Shown here one piece after another: positions 15,295-27,300 of a stretch of 57,885 nt of DNA. A program made the translations under genes and the position numbers. Source of the stretch: Gemmatimonadota bacterium (GTDB lineage: Bacteria; Gemmatimonadota; Gemmatimonadetes; Palauibacterales; KS3-K002); assembly GCA_020344375.1 (NCBI GenBank), contig CP070823.1:1080899-1138783 (forward strand). The letters run 5' to 3'. Each line of letters begins with the position of its first letter. Within the stretch, counting starts at the first letter, position 1. Under the pieces are notes generated by a model, which was given only the letters and a program-made list of their open reading frames with translations, was not told the origin of the DNA and did not search any database.

Positions 15295-15969
15295 ATGACG
15301 ACGCGAGTAATACTTGAGGCTCAGCTGAGAACGGAGACGGGGAAGGGCGCGGCGCGTTCGCTGCGGCGCCAAGGGTACGTGCCTGGCGTCATCTACGGGC
15401 ATGGCGAGGAGACACGTGCCTGCAAGGTCAACACGAAGGAGCTCGAGCGACTGCTGACGTCGGGTTCGTACGAGAGCACGCTGATAGAGCTGAAGCTCGA
15501 CAACGGTGACACGCCACGCGTGTTGATCCGCGAGGTTCAGGTTCACCCCTACAGATCCGAGGTCCTGCACGTCGATTTCCTGGCCGTGCACAGGGGCGAG
15601 AAGGTCAGGCTCGAAGTCCCGGTCCGCTTGGATGGTGTTGCCCGCGGAGTGAAGGAGGGCGGCATCCTGGAGCACCTGCGGCACGAAGTCGAGATTCGCT
15701 GCGATCCTGATCAGATCCCGGAAGCATTGGAGCTCGACATCTCGGAACTCGGCATCGGGGACAGCGTGACGGTCGTCGATCTGTCAACGCCCGCGGGCGT
15801 GGAGATCCTCAGCGATTCCTCGGTGGCGATCGCGGCCATCGTCCCGCCTGCGGCGCTCAAGGTCGAGGAGGTTGTTGAGGAGGTAGAGGCCGTCGAGGAG
15901 GAAGCCGAGCCCGAGGTCATCGGTCGCGGCAAGCCTGCCGAGGAGGAGGCCGAGGAACAGGAGCAGTAG
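15295..15969 (+). CDS. rplY: Large ribosomal subunit protein bL25, CTC (long) form
   Basis: bL25 binds 5S rRNA. The 224-aa product is the long general-stress (CTC) type: an N-terminal bL25 domain (TEAQLR-like start, GKGAARSLRRQGYVPGVIYG, HPYRSEVLHVDFLAV) and a C-terminal TL5/CTC beta domain (VRLEVPVRLDGVARGVKEGG, then ALELDISELGIGDSVTV). The last about 40 residues are a Glu-rich acidic tail (VEEVVEEVEAVEEE and so on), probably disordered. The tail's final codons also carry the AGGAG ribosome binding site for pth, whose CTG start lies three bases after this stop. Start ATG 15295 follows prs by 52 bases. Confidence 0.94.
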   Translation: MTTRVILEAQLRTETGKGAARSLRRQGYVPGVIYGHGEETRACKVNTKELERLLTSGSYESTLIELKLDNGDTPRVLIREVQVHPYRSEVLHVDFLAVHRGEKVRLEVPVRLDGVARGVKEGGILEHLRHEVEIRCDPDQIPEALELDISELGIGDSVTVVDLSTPAGVEILSDSSVAIAAIVPPAALKVEEVVEEVEAVEEEAEPEVIGRGKPAEEEAEEQEQ

Positions 15970-15971
15970 CC

Positions 15972-16559
15972 CTGAAAGCCGTAATCGGACTGGGCAACCC
16001 GGGGGCCCGGTACGAGGCCACGCGCCACAACGTCGGCTGGTGGCTTCTCGATCTGCTCAAGCGACGCTGGTCCGCAACTCCGTTCCAAGAAGAGGATCTC
16101 TGGCTCCGCTCCACAGCCGAGCTGTCCGGGGTGGGCGAGCTCTGGCTGATCAAGCCGCTGGTCTACATGAATCACTCTGGGATAGCGGTACGGGCCCTGG
16201 TGGATTCCACCTCGCTGGATGTGCAGCGCGATCTGCTGATCGTGGTGGATGACGTGGCACTTGATCCCGGTCGTCCGCGTTTCCGGGCACGCGGCTCGGC
16301 GGGTAGTCACAACGGTCTTCAGTCGGTTGAGTACACTCTCGGCACTCGTGATTACCCTCGGCTTCGCATCGGTGTTGGCACTGCCCCGCCGGGCGTCGAT
16401 CTGGCCGATTGGGTTCTGTCGGAGTTCGACGATCCGGCGGATGAGGATGCCGTACTAGACGTGCTCCCGCGTCTCGCGGACGGCGTCGCGGTGTGGGCGC
16501 GGGAAGGCATCGAGATGGCGATGAATCGCTACAACGTTCCATTGGATCGCGAGGAATGA
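15972..16559 (+). CDS. pth: Peptidyl-tRNA hydrolase, CTG start
   Basis: Pth releases the peptide from peptidyl-tRNAs that drop off ribosomes. The 195-aa frame has the complete family signature: [23 protein letters not shown] at the very N terminus (with catalytic His in RHNVG), [48 protein letters not shown] and DWVLSEF. The first ATG/GTG/TTG in frame lies far inside the gene, well past the active site, so the true start must be upstream. CTG 15972 precisely precedes [10 protein letters not shown], where the family has MK, and is preceded by AGGAG (15959-15963) at 8 bases. Earlier in frame nothing fits because the rplY stop region intervenes. It is co-transcribed with prs and rplY. Confidence 0.94.
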   Translation: MKAVIGLGNPGARYEATRHNVGWWLLDLLKRRWSATPFQEEDLWLRSTAELSGVGELWLIKPLVYMNHSGIAVRALVDSTSLDVQRDLLIVVDDVALDPGRPRFRARGSAGSHNGLQSVEYTLGTRDYPRLRIGVGTAPPGVDLADWVLSEFDDPADEDAVLDVLPRLADGVAVWAREGIEMAMNRYNVPLDREE

Positions 16560-16581
16560 CGTTGCAGACCAAGGAGGGTCG

Positions 16582-18633
<2,052 letters not shown>

Positions 18634-18657
18634 TCGGTTCCGGCGCACCTAGATTGA

Positions 18658-18694
18658 TGAAGCTCCGGGGGGCACCGGCGCCTCCGGAGCTTCA
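18658..18694 (+). terminator. Strong terminator-like hairpin after hppA
   Basis: TGAAGCTCCGG (18658-18668) pairs perfectly with CCGGAGCTTCA (18684-18694): 11 bp around a 15-base loop. No T-run follows, so it may be a Rho-assisted terminator or a 3'-end stabiliser. It closes the prs-rplY-pth-hppA operon, 32 bases before the ychF start. Confidence 0.55.
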
Positions 18695-18726
18695 CCGTAG
18701 CGAGGCCCCAGCAGGGTGCGTTTCCG

Positions 18727-19821
18727 ATGAGTCGCGTACTGAAAGCCGGCATTGTGGGATTGCCCAACGCGGGCAAGTCGACGCTGTTCAACGCACTCAC
18801 CGCGGCGGGTGTTCCCGCCGAAGTCTATCCTTTCACGACAATCGATCCCAACCTTGGTGTGGTCGAGGTGCCGGATCCCAGGCTGGATCGCCTGTTCGAG
18901 ATCGTTCAGCCGCCTCGAAAGGTGCCCGCGGTCGTCGAGTTCGTCGACATCGCCGGCCTCGTGGAGGGTGCGCACCGCGGCGAGGGTCTCGGCAATCGCT
19001 TTCTCGCTCACATCCGCGAGGTGGAAGCGCTGATCCACGTAGTCCGCTGCTTCGACGACCCGAACATCGCTCACCCGGCGGGCTCTGTAGATCCTGTGCG
19101 TGACGTCGGCACGGTGGAGACCGAGCTGCTGCTGGCTGACCTCGAGACCGTGGACAAGCGACTCGACCGGGTGCAACGGACGGCACGGAGTGGTGATCGC
19201 GATGCGCAACGCGAGGTCGAGAGCCTGAACCGCGTGCGAGAATGGCTGAATGCGGGCCGCCCGGCTCGCGACGTCGAGTGCGGGGAGGGGGAGGATGAGA
19301 TCATCAACTCGCTGTTTCTGCTGACGAGGAAACCCATCCTCTACGTGGCCAACGTTGCCGAGTCCAGCATCTCCGGCGGGGACGAGCCGGCAGCGGCACT
19401 CGCCAGCGCTGTCGGAGCCGACCAGGCTCTGGTCCTCTGCTGCCGGCTAGAGGCAGAGCTTCTGGACTTGGAGCCTGAGGAGCGGCGCGAGTACCTCGAG
19501 GCCGTGGGCCTCGAGCGACCGGGCGTCGAGCGGCTGATTCAGGCCACCTACAGACTGTTGGGCCTGATCACGTTCTTCACCTTCAACGAGAAGGAAGTGC
19601 GCGCCTGGACGATCCCGCGAGGGACGCTTGCGCCCCAGGCGGCCGGGGTCGTGCATTCCGACTTCGAGAAGGGCTTCATTCGCGCAGAGACGGTGAGCTA
19701 CGCCGATTTCGAGCAAGTGGGATCGCTGAAAGCCGCCCGCGACCAGGGGCTCGTCCGTGCTGAGGGACGGGGCCACGTCGTGGAGGACGGTGATATCCTG
19801 CTGTTCCGGGCTCATACCTGA
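18727..19821 (+). CDS. ychF: Ribosome-associated ATPase YchF/Ola1
   Basis: A 364-aa Obg-superfamily P-loop protein that prefers ATP and binds the ribosome. Motifs: G1 [14 protein letters not shown] at residue 8, [12 protein letters not shown]3 [20 protein letters not shown], a G4 region YVANVAESS (the NxxE form typical of YchF instead of NKxD), a coiled-coil-like helical insertion ([21 protein letters not shown]), and a C-terminal TGS domain ([37 protein letters not shown]). Size and order match the bacterial family. No strong ribosome binding site precedes ATG 18727. It lies between the hppA hairpin and the rpsF promoter, so it may be monocistronic. Confidence 0.94.
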   Translation: MSRVLKAGIVGLPNAGKSTLFNALTAAGVPAEVYPFTTIDPNLGVVEVPDPRLDRLFEIVQPPRKVPAVVEFVDIAGLVEGAHRGEGLGNRFLAHIREVEALIHVVRCFDDPNIAHPAGSVDPVRDVGTVETELLLADLETVDKRLDRVQRTARSGDRDAQREVESLNRVREWLNAGRPARDVECGEGEDEIINSLFLLTRKPILYVANVAESSISGGDEPAAALASAVGADQALVLCCRLEAELLDLEPEERREYLEAVGLERPGVERLIQATYRLLGLITFFTFNEKEVRAWTIPRGTLAPQAAGVVHSDFEKGFIRAETVSYADFEQVGSLKAARDQGLVRAEGRGHVVEDGDILLFRAHT

Positions 19822-19839
19822 GGAGCTCTGCCGGGGAGC

Positions 19840-19868
19840 TTGAGATTGGGTCCAACTTCGGGTAATAT
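19840..19868 (+). promoter_or_regulatory. Predicted strong promoter of the rpsF-rpsR-rplI operon
   Basis: TTGAGA (19840-19845), a 17-base spacer and TAATAT (19863-19868) give the best promoter match in the window. About 104 bases of leader precede rpsF. That length could hold an autoregulatory S6:S18 binding structure, but I could not identify the conserved motif by eye. Confidence 0.7.
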
Positions 19869-19978
19869 TGGCGCGTTCAGGAACTAGCCTGCCGTGACAA
19901 CGTACCTGCTCCGTCCCGGTCACTGGACGGGGCCTAACGAGTTCGGACCTGCGAGCTCAGGCCAAAGGGAGGTGACGA

Positions 19979-20362
19979 ATGCGCGACTACGAGATCGTCT
20001 ACATCTTCGATTCCGCCCTCGATCGCTCGGTCATCGATGAGAAGCTGGAGCGGTTCAACCAGCTAATCGCTGGGGACGGCAAGGGCGAGATCGTGGCCCT
20101 GGAGCATTGGGGAAAGCGACAGCTCGCCTATCCCATCCACAAGCACGAGAACGGTTACTACGTGGTCGTCCAGCTCCGGACTGACCCGGAGAACCTTCCG
20201 GAGTTCGAGAGGGCTATCAAGCTGGACGAGGCCGTTCTGCGATACTTGGTTGTACTCTCTGAAGGTGAGCTTCCCACGCCGCAGTCGGCGGTTGACACAA
20301 GACCGAAGTTCAGGTCGCGGGATGACGACGAAGACGAGCTGGATGAGAACGGAGAAGACTGA
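19979..20362 (+). CDS. rpsF: Small ribosomal subunit protein bS6
   Basis: bS6 (127 aa) forms a heterodimer with bS18 on the 30S platform. Hallmarks: MRDYEIVYIFDSALD start, a GEIVALEHWGKRQLAYPIHKHENGYYVVVQLRTDPE middle with the conserved W-G-R-L-A-Y-I core, then EFERAIKLDEAVLRYLVV. The C terminus carries an acidic tail (DDDEDELDENGED). ATG 19979 is preceded by GGGAGG at 6 bases. In many bacteria ssb sits between rpsF and rpsR; here rpsR follows directly after 67 bases. Confidence 0.97.
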   Translation: MRDYEIVYIFDSALDRSVIDEKLERFNQLIAGDGKGEIVALEHWGKRQLAYPIHKHENGYYVVVQLRTDPENLPEFERAIKLDEAVLRYLVVLSEGELPTPQSAVDTRPKFRSRDDDEDELDENGED

Positions 20363-20429
20363 GGCCAGCGGAACGCTACCCTGGCTGGTGGCTGGAGGGA
20401 ACGACTCTGAGAGAACAGGGCGGTAGACC

Positions 20430-20654
20430 ATGCGGAGAAGAAGACGAAAGCCGTGCTACCTTTGTGAGAACAAGATCACGGTGGTCGATTACAAGGACGA
20501 GCAGCTGCTCTCGCGCTTCATCACGGAGCGTGGGAAGATCGTGCCGAGCCGCATAACGGGGACCTGTTCCCCGCACCAGCGGCAGTTGACGCGAGCCATC
20601 AAGCGGGGCCGCTATCTGGCGTTGCTTCCCTACGTGGAAGACTACCGGCGATAG
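20430..20654 (+). CDS. rpsR: Small ribosomal subunit protein bS18
   Basis: A 74-aa basic protein with the bS18 core: [38 protein letters not shown], then [21 protein letters not shown]. The three Cys (CYLCE and GTC) and a His could bind zinc, as in C+ paralogues. N-terminal RRRRRKP is the usual basic start. It lies between rpsF and a DUF2232 gene in the conserved rpsF-rpsR-DUF2232-rplI order. Confidence 0.97.
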   Translation: MRRRRRKPCYLCENKITVVDYKDEQLLSRFITERGKIVPSRITGTCSPHQRQLTRAIKRGRYLALLPYVEDYRR

Positions 20655-20661
20655 AAGGGAC

Positions 20662-21591
20662 GTGAGGTCACCACGCGGCGAGCTGGGCCGGATGGTCGGC
20701 TTCGGGGCGGTGGCCCTGGCCCTCGCGGTGACCCAGCCGCTGGTCCTGATCGGTATTCCCCTGGCGGTTCTGTTGGTGGCATACGGGCCGCGCAGCGTGT
20801 GGTCGGCTATCATAGTCGGCGCGGTCGTGGCCATGGCGGCCCTGGGTGAGCACTCAGGTCTTTGGTGGTTCGAGCGCGGCTGGCCGCTGCTCTTGGCCGG
20901 GACTTACGTGTTGACCTCGGCTTGGCGCCCGACCTGGAGTTTCTCAGCACGAGCTCTGGCCGCGCTCGGCATCGGCGTGACGGCAGTCTCGTTGAGCTTA
21001 CTGGCGAGCCCTGGGGTATGGCGCGAGCTCGACGGCTCGATGACTGTGCGGGCCAGCCAGGCAGCGGCCGCCGCGACGGAGTTGCTGGGCGGGCGGGCTG
21101 ATGGTTCGGTGCGGGCGCTGGTGGCTCGAGTCGCCAGCCTGCAGACGGCACTCTTCCCCGCTTTGCTCGGGGTGAGCTCGCTCGCTGCGCTCGGCGTGGC
21201 CGTGATCGCGCGCAAGAGGCTGGCGGGTGACGTGGGTCGTGAGGTTGGAGGTTTGCGAGGGTTCAGCTTCAACGACCACCTCGTCTGGCTCTGGCTGCTT
21301 GGCCTGGCCCTGATCGTGGCACCGGTCGGCGGGATGGCGGAGCGCGTCGGCGGCAACGTGGTGTTGTTCATGGGGGTGCTGTACGTTGTGAGGGGTGCGG
21401 CTGTGCTCCTGAGTCTGGTCGGTGGGATCTCGGTGATGACGGGAGTGGTGGGGGCAGCGGTGGCGCTGATCATCTATCCCATTCTCGCCCTGTTTCTGGG
21501 CATAGCGCTGATCGTCGGCCTGAGTGACACGTGGTTGAACGTGCGTGGCCGCATCAAGGCACGCAGTGGCGGAGGCGGGCTGTCGGGCTGA
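20662..21591 (+). CDS. DUF2232 (YybS-like) polytopic membrane protein
   Basis: A 309-aa protein with about seven to eight hydrophobic segments (for example GFGAVALALAVTQPLVLIGIPLAVLLVAYG and LVWLWLLGLALIVAPVGGMAE). Its position between rpsR and rplI and its topology match the DUF2232/YybS group, whose function is not established; a vitamin or precursor transport role has been suggested for some relatives. The C-terminal region NDHLVWLWLLGLALI...GNVVLFMGVLYVVRGAAVLLSL is the most family-like part. Start GTG 20662 lies seven bases after the rpsR stop with AAGGGA close by; ATG 20692 is an alternative. It is co-transcribed with ribosomal protein genes. Confidence 0.72.
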   Translation: MRSPRGELGRMVGFGAVALALAVTQPLVLIGIPLAVLLVAYGPRSVWSAIIVGAVVAMAALGEHSGLWWFERGWPLLLAGTYVLTSAWRPTWSFSARALAALGIGVTAVSLSLLASPGVWRELDGSMTVRASQAAAAATELLGGRADGSVRALVARVASLQTALFPALLGVSSLAALGVAVIARKRLAGDVGREVGGLRGFSFNDHLVWLWLLGLALIVAPVGGMAERVGGNVVLFMGVLYVVRGAAVLLSLVGGISVMTGVVGAAVALIIYPILALFLGIALIVGLSDTWLNVRGRIKARSGGGGLSG

Positions 21592-21618
21592 ATATCTGTA
21601 GGAAGTCAGAATCGGAGC

Positions 21619-22089
21619 GTGAACGTGGCTAAGCACCTAGAGGTCATACTGAGAAGAAAGGTCGAGGATCTTGGTGATGTGGGCGACGTTGTGAGCGTGA
21701 GGCCAGGCTACGCGCGCAACTATCTCTTGCCTCAGGGACTCGCCTACGCCGCGACCGAGCAGAACCGCCGGCGCCTTGAGCAGGAACGGGCGGCTGCCCT
21801 ATTGGCTGAGGAACGAGACCTGAGCAACGCTCGCGTGCTCGCCGAGCGACTAGAAGGCGCATCGATCACCTTCTCGATGTTGGCAGGCGAGGAAGGTAAG
21901 CTCTACGGTTCGGTGGGGCCGCGGGACATCGCGGCCCAGCTGAGCGAACAGGGCTTCGACGTGCATGGACGGCACGTCGTCATGAAGGAACCGATCAAGG
22001 CTCTCGGAGTCTATTCGGTGCCGATCCGGCTGTACCCAGAGGTGGAGGCCTCGATCAAGGTCTGGGTGGTCAAGCGAGAGGAGGAGTAG
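21619..22089 (+). CDS. rplI: Large ribosomal subunit protein bL9
   Basis: A 156-aa protein with the two bL9 lobes: an N-terminal 23S rRNA-binding domain (LEVILRRKVEDLGDVGDVVSVRPGYARNYLLPQGLAYAAT), a long connecting helix (RRLEQERAAALLAEERDLSNARVLAERLEG) and a C-terminal domain (EEGKLYGSVGPRDIAAQL, GVYSVPIRLYPEVEASIKVWVV). GTG 21619 gives a start four residues longer than the usual MKVILL. The final codons (GAGGAGGAG-type run) act as the ribosome binding site for the next gene, which begins at a CTG three bases after the stop. Confidence 0.96.
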   Translation: MNVAKHLEVILRRKVEDLGDVGDVVSVRPGYARNYLLPQGLAYAATEQNRRRLEQERAAALLAEERDLSNARVLAERLEGASITFSMLAGEEGKLYGSVGPRDIAAQLSEQGFDVHGRHVVMKEPIKALGVYSVPIRLYPEVEASIKVWVVKREEE

Positions 22090-22092
22090 GAC

Positions 22093-23898
22093 CTGGGAAT
22101 CGCGTACTGCGACGGGCATCGGCTCAAGCGGTTGTTTCTGGCGGGGACAGAGCACGTCTTCACCCACCGAGCCGAACTCGATCGCATCAACGTATTTCCG
22201 ATACCTGACGGCGACACCGGCACGAACCTGGCCCTAACGCTTCGGGCGATGGCTGACGCCTTGAAGGGTGTTAGGGACTGCTCCGTCGCAGACGTGGCGT
22301 CGCGGCTCGCGGAGGCCGGCGTCTTGGGGGCGCGGGGAAACTCGGGGATGATGCTGTCGCACTACTTCCTGGGTTTCGCCGAAGGACTCGACGGCCGGAA
22401 GCGAGCCGGGCCGGAGGATCTCGCGTTCGCCATGGGCCGGGCTTCTGAGTCCATCTATCAGTCGGTCGATCGCCCCGTCGAGGGCACTATACTCACCGTC
22501 ATCCGCGAATCCACCGAGGAGATTGATCACTTCGTGCGTCAGGTGCCTGACCTCGCGGCACTCGCCTGGCGGCTGCTCCGGGCGGCGCGCGCTTCGCTGG
22601 AGCGCACGCCGAAGCTGTTGCCTGCTCTGCGCGAGGCGAATGTCGTCGATGCGGGGGCCAAGGGGTTCGTGCGTTTCCTGGAGGGAGTGGTCGGCCTGGT
22701 CGAGGGTCGTGCCAGAGCCACGGCACCGTCGGCAACCGTGCTGGAGACACCCGACGCTGCCGCCCTCGCCAAATTCCCGGATGACCCAGATCGCGCGTTC
22801 CAGTACTGCTCCGAATTCGTTGTCCGGGGAAACCCGCTGCCGGGACGGGAGGCGATGGTCCAGGCCGTTCGGGAACTGGGGGGCTCGTTGGTCGTCACGC
22901 GTGCATCCTCCGTGGCCAAGATCCACCTCCACACGGACGAGCCGGATAGGGTCAAGCAGGCGTTGACTGCGTTGGGCAGTGACGTGGAGTGCGTGAAGGC
23001 CGAGGACATGCGGGCTCAGCACCGCCGTCGACGCCAGAAGACGGCACGCCGTGTCGCCGTGGTAACGGACAGCACATGCGATCTGCCCCCGGAGTTAGTA
23101 CTCGAGCACGATATCACGGTCGTGCCGCTCACGGTCATGTTCGGCGACGATGCCTTTCTGGATCACGTGGAGATCACACACGAGGAGTTCTTGCGACGGC
23201 TGGTCGATCCTACGCAGCCCCTGCCAACGACCTCTCAGCCTTCCCCGGCGCACTTTGAGGAGTCGTTCCGACGTGCCGCTGAACAGGCCGATAACGTGCT
23301 GGCCATATTGCTGTCGGGGGCCCTCTCCGGGACCCTCGGCCAGGCGCAAGCGGCTGCAGCACGCTTCACGGGCGCGAGTGTGCGTGTGTTTGACTCACGC
23401 TCGTCGTCTCTCGGGCTCGGACTGCAGGTGATCCGGGCAGCGGAACTGGCTCGGGAGGGCTGGGAGTTGGAGAAGATCGTCGGCGAGCTAGAGCGGACGC
23501 GCGAACGTTCTGGCTTGTACCTCACAGTTGATGACCTGCAGTACCTGCAGCGCTCGGGGCGGTTGGGAAAAGCGCGGGCCTTCGTCGGCAGCCTTCTCGA
23601 TCTTAAACCGATACTCAGCGTGGATTCGGAAGGTGCGGTTGTTCCAGTGGACCGGGTTCGGGGCCGTGAGGTGCTTGTCCAGCGTGTGCTGGAGCTGTTG
23701 AGACGGCAAGTGCCCAGGGAGCGAGCGCGGCTGCGGATGGGAGTGGTGCACGTTGATTGCCTTGACGTCGCTGATCTGCTTGCGAGTCTGCTACAGACGG
23801 AGTTCATGCCGGACGGGCTTCTGGTCCGTCCGGCCGCTGCGACGCTGTCCGCCCATACCGGGCCGGGTGCCTGGGCGGTGTTCTATCAGGCGGAGTAG
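22093..23898 (+). CDS. Fused fatty-acid kinase (FakA-like DhaL) and fatty-acid carrier (FakB-like DegV), CTG start
   Basis: A 601-aa chain with two normally separate proteins. Residues 1-200 are a DhaL/DAK2 kinase domain (DGHRLKRLFLAGTEHV, metal-binding NVFPIPDGDTGTN, GARGNSGMMLSHYFLGFAEGL, DAGAKGFVRFLEG). Residues about 225-310 are a FakA middle domain (YCSEFVVRG, GGSLVVTRASSVAKIHLHTDEP). From about 320 a DegV domain follows (VAVVTDSTCDLPPEL, TTSQPSPAHFEE, LLSGALSGTLGQA, LQRSGRLGKA, LDLKPIL). FakA phosphorylates FakB-bound fatty acid to acyl-phosphate for PlsX/PlsY. The first canonical start, TTG 22132, would remove conserved N-terminal residues. CTG 22093 gives a typical beginning and has GAGGAG six bases upstream, overlapping the end of rplI. 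Confidence 0.88.
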   Translation: MGIAYCDGHRLKRLFLAGTEHVFTHRAELDRINVFPIPDGDTGTNLALTLRAMADALKGVRDCSVADVASRLAEAGVLGARGNSGMMLSHYFLGFAEGLDGRKRAGPEDLAFAMGRASESIYQSVDRPVEGTILTVIRESTEEIDHFVRQVPDLAALAWRLLRAARASLERTPKLLPALREANVVDAGAKGFVRFLEGVVGLVEGRARATAPSATVLETPDAAALAKFPDDPDRAFQYCSEFVVRGNPLPGREAMVQAVRELGGSLVVTRASSVAKIHLHTDEPDRVKQALTALGSDVECVKAEDMRAQHRRRRQKTARRVAVVTDSTCDLPPELVLEHDITVVPLTVMFGDDAFLDHVEITHEEFLRRLVDPTQPLPTTSQPSPAHFEESFRRAAEQADNVLAILLSGALSGTLGQAQAAAARFTGASVRVFDSRSSSLGLGLQVIRAAELAREGWELEKIVGELERTRERSGLYLTVDDLQYLQRSGRLGKARAFVGSLLDLKPILSVDSEGAVVPVDRVRGREVLVQRVLELLRRQVPRERARLRMGVVHVDCLDVADLLASLLQTEFMPDGLLVRPAAATLSAHTGPGAWAVFYQAE

Positions 23899-23947
23899 AC
23901 GTCGGTCGCGGCCTGGCAGGCTGAGGCTTCCCTAGTTCAGTCGAGAG

Positions 23948-24379
23948 ATGGTTCGAGCGAGGTCGGAGCGATCTCACACATCCAGGCGGGAACCCGCGGT
24001 AGTTACTTCGGGGCCAGTCAGGTTCAGCGACCTTCCTTCGCAGGTCCGGCGAGCTGTCGAACTCTGCCAGGACCGCAAGGCCCGACAGCTTATGGTCCTC
24101 GACTTGCGCGGCCTGTCGGACGCGACCGATTTCTTTCTCATCGGCTCCGGTGACTCGGAGGTACACGTGCGTGCTATATTCGAGCACACGGTGGAAGGGC
24201 TTGCTGGCACCGGCATACGACCAGCTGGGATCGAGGGCGAGCGAGCCGGGCGCTGGGTGCTCGTAGACTACATAGATCTTGTCGTGCACGTGTTCCACCC
24301 AACCGTGCGCGAGTTCTACCAACTGGAGCGGCTGTGGGGTGACGCGCCGACGTTGCTGGTGGAGGAACCGGATACGTGA
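23948..24379 (+). CDS. rsfS: Ribosomal silencing factor RsfS
   Basis: RsfS binds uL14 and blocks subunit joining under nutrient limitation. The 143-aa product contains the family core: AVELCQDRKARQLMVLDLRGLSDATDFFLIGSGDSEVHVRAIFEHTVEGL, then GERAGRWVLVDYIDLVVHVFHPTVREFYQLERLWGDAP. The N-terminal 25 or so residues (RARSERSHTSRREP) are extra and basic. ATG 23948 has no strong ribosome binding site; a later start cannot be excluded. Its stop overlaps the GTG of the following envelope gene (GTGA). Confidence 0.93.
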   Translation: MVRARSERSHTSRREPAVVTSGPVRFSDLPSQVRRAVELCQDRKARQLMVLDLRGLSDATDFFLIGSGDSEVHVRAIFEHTVEGLAGTGIRPAGIEGERAGRWVLVDYIDLVVHVFHPTVREFYQLERLWGDAPTLLVEEPDT

Positions 24380-27300
24380 TTCGACGGATTAGACTGAGGC
24401 TGCCGGCCGGGCGAGCGCTGTCACGGCTTGCCTGGTGCGCCACCGTGATGCTCGCCTCGATCAGCGAACCAGCACACGGCCAGTTCGGTCGCAACAAGCT
24501 CCAGCACCGGGTCTTCGATTTCCAGGTCATCCAAACAGCCCACTTCGACGTTTACTACTATCCGCAAGAGCATGAGGCAGCCATAGACGCTGCGCGGATG
24601 GCGGAGCGTTCCTACAACAGGCTGAGCCGGATCCTCGGACACGAGTTTGACGAGCGCAAACCGATTGTCCTCTACGCCTCCCACAGCCAATTCCAACAGA
24701 CGAACGCCTTGCGGGGTTTTATCTCAGAGGGCACGGGCGGCGTCACGGAGTTTGCGAAGCGCCGAGTGATCCTACCGTTCACTGGCTCGTACGCCGGTTT
24801 CGAGCACGTGCTGACGCACGAGCTGGTGCATGCCTTTCAATACGACATCATCGCGCGCGGATTGGCCAGCCAGTTGGATCCACTCGGCTTCCAACTACCG
24901 CTCTGGTTCTTGGAGGGCATGGCCGAGTATCTGGCGATCGGCGAGGTGGACACCCACACGCACGCCTGGCTCAGGGACGCGGTGCTCTCGGGCTACCTGC
25001 GGACCATTCCGGAGATGTCACTGTACAGCGACTATCTGTCGTATCGTTTCGGCCAGTCAGTGATGGGCTTCGTTGGCGCGAAGTTCGGTGACGAGACGAT
25101 CGGCTTGCTACTGCAGCGGGCGATGCGGCTTGGAGTCGAGACGGCGTTCGAGATTACGCTGGGCATCTCTCTGCAACAGCTGTCTGAGGAGTGGATTGAA
25201 TCTGTCCGAACGACCTACCTACCGGAGACTGCCAGGTTCGGAGCTGCCGGCGAGATCGGCGAGCGGCTGACGGGCCACGCGTTCAGGCCGGGCTCGGGGA
25301 AGTTCGCCTCTTACCTGTCACCGGCACTCGCGCCGGATGGGCACGAGATCGTCTATCTCTCGGATCGCGGTAACAGGCTGTACGCCTTCTACGATCTCTG
25401 GTTGGCCTCAGCAGAGGACGGCAGGCCAGTCAGCCGTCTGATCAAGGCGGCGCGGAGCCCTGATTTCGAGTCACTGCGGTTTCTGAATTCCTCGGCTGCC
25501 TGGTCCGCGGATGGTCGTCATCTCGCGTTCGTTGCCCAGGTCGGTGGGCGTGATGCGCTCTACATCTATGATGTCCGCAAGCGCAGAGTGGCGCACAAGA
25601 TCGAACTCGATCTCGATGGCGCGCAGAACCCGACGTTTTCGCCGGACGGCATGCGCGTTGCCTTCACAGGGCTGCGCGGTGGGATCAGCGATCTGTACGT
25701 CGTGGACGTGAACGGCCAGCACGTTCGGCAGCTGACGGACGACAAGTACGCCGACCTCCATCCGTGTTGGTCTCCGGATGGCCGCTACATAGCGATTGCC
25801 ACGGATCGCGGGGAGGACACCGATTTCGGGGAACTCGTCTTCGGCAACTACCGCATCGCCCTTTACAGCGTGGGCCAAGGCGATCTGGAGGTGCTGCCGC
25901 GGCAGGAAGAGGGCAAGAACGTCAACCCGGTGTGGTCGCCTGATGGTGACGCGATCGCCTTCGTGTCGGACCGCACGGGGGTGAACAACGTATTCATCTG
26001 GTCGCTGGTGGAGAGTCGACTCTACCAGGTGACGGACCTGCTGTCGGGTATCACCGGCATCACACCGCTGAGCCCGGCGATCTCGTGGGCCGCGCAGGCG
26101 GACCGCTTGGCCGTGACCTACTTCGAGGGCGCGGGCTACAACGTGTACGTCATAGACGATCCCAGGGGTTTGGCGTGGCCGGTCAGTGACTCTCGTGCGC
26201 CGGTTCTCGTGGCCGAGGTCGAGGAGAGCCACGATGACAGCCTGGGCGGTGCGGAAGGAGGCCCGGCGCTTGCCGACCGCGGGCTCGTCGGCCAGTCATA
26301 CTACAGAGTGCTGGGTGGCTTCCGACCTTCAGCCGCGAGGCCGGCCGAGGGCGAGGTCGTCGTGGGGCGGGAGTTGACGGTGGCGAGTCTGCTCGAGGAC
26401 GCGCACTTGGGCCTGCCCGATACGTCGGCTTTCCAGCAGCGAGAGTACAGGCCAAAGCTCACGCCTGACGTCGTAGGGCAGCCGGTCATCGGCGCTCAGG
26501 TCGGTGGCTTCTTCGGCAACGGCATCTACGGAGGCTCCTACGTCCTCCTGTCGGACGTGTTGGGGGACCACAACGTTCTGCTGTGGGGCCAGATCGCGGG
26601 TTCGTTCGACGATGCCTATATCCTGACCCAGTACACGTACCTGCGTGAGCGCGCCAACGTGTCGATGGCCTACCAGCAGTTCCCACTCTATCGCTTCCGG
26701 GGGACGGTGCCCTCGGTGGACCCGACGGGCCAGCAAGTGCTTGAGGATCGGTTCCTGCGCGACGTCTACAGGATGCTCAGCACGGAACTCCACTATCCCT
26801 TCAACGCGTTCCAGCGGCTAGAGCTCTCGGGCGTCGGCTTCTTCATCAGCCGCGACAGCGTGGTGGACAGGGTTGGTGTGGGTATCCCGGGCGGCAGCGA
26901 TCGGGAGACCCTGCGGCTGGAGAACCTGGTGTTCGTGGGTCCCTCAGTCGCCCTGGTGTGGGACAATGCGCTCTACGGGTTCACTGGTCCGATCGCAGGC
27001 CGCCGCTATCGGATCGGGCTGGGGCGCTACTTCGGCGACGTCGGGATCACTGATCTGACGCTGGATATCCGTAACTACTGGAACCTGGGTGGGCAGTTCG
27101 TGCTGGCGACTCGAATAACGAGCTTCTCGCGGTCTGGACCCGGCGAGCAGGAGTTCCGCATCTACTGGGGCGGCCCGTACTTCATCCGCGGCTACGATGG
27201 AAGCTCCTTCAACGCTGCGGAGTGTGCGGAGTCGGGTAAGAGAGTCCGCGATCTGCTCACCACCCTGTGCCCGGTGCGAGACCAGCTCATCGGCAGCAGC

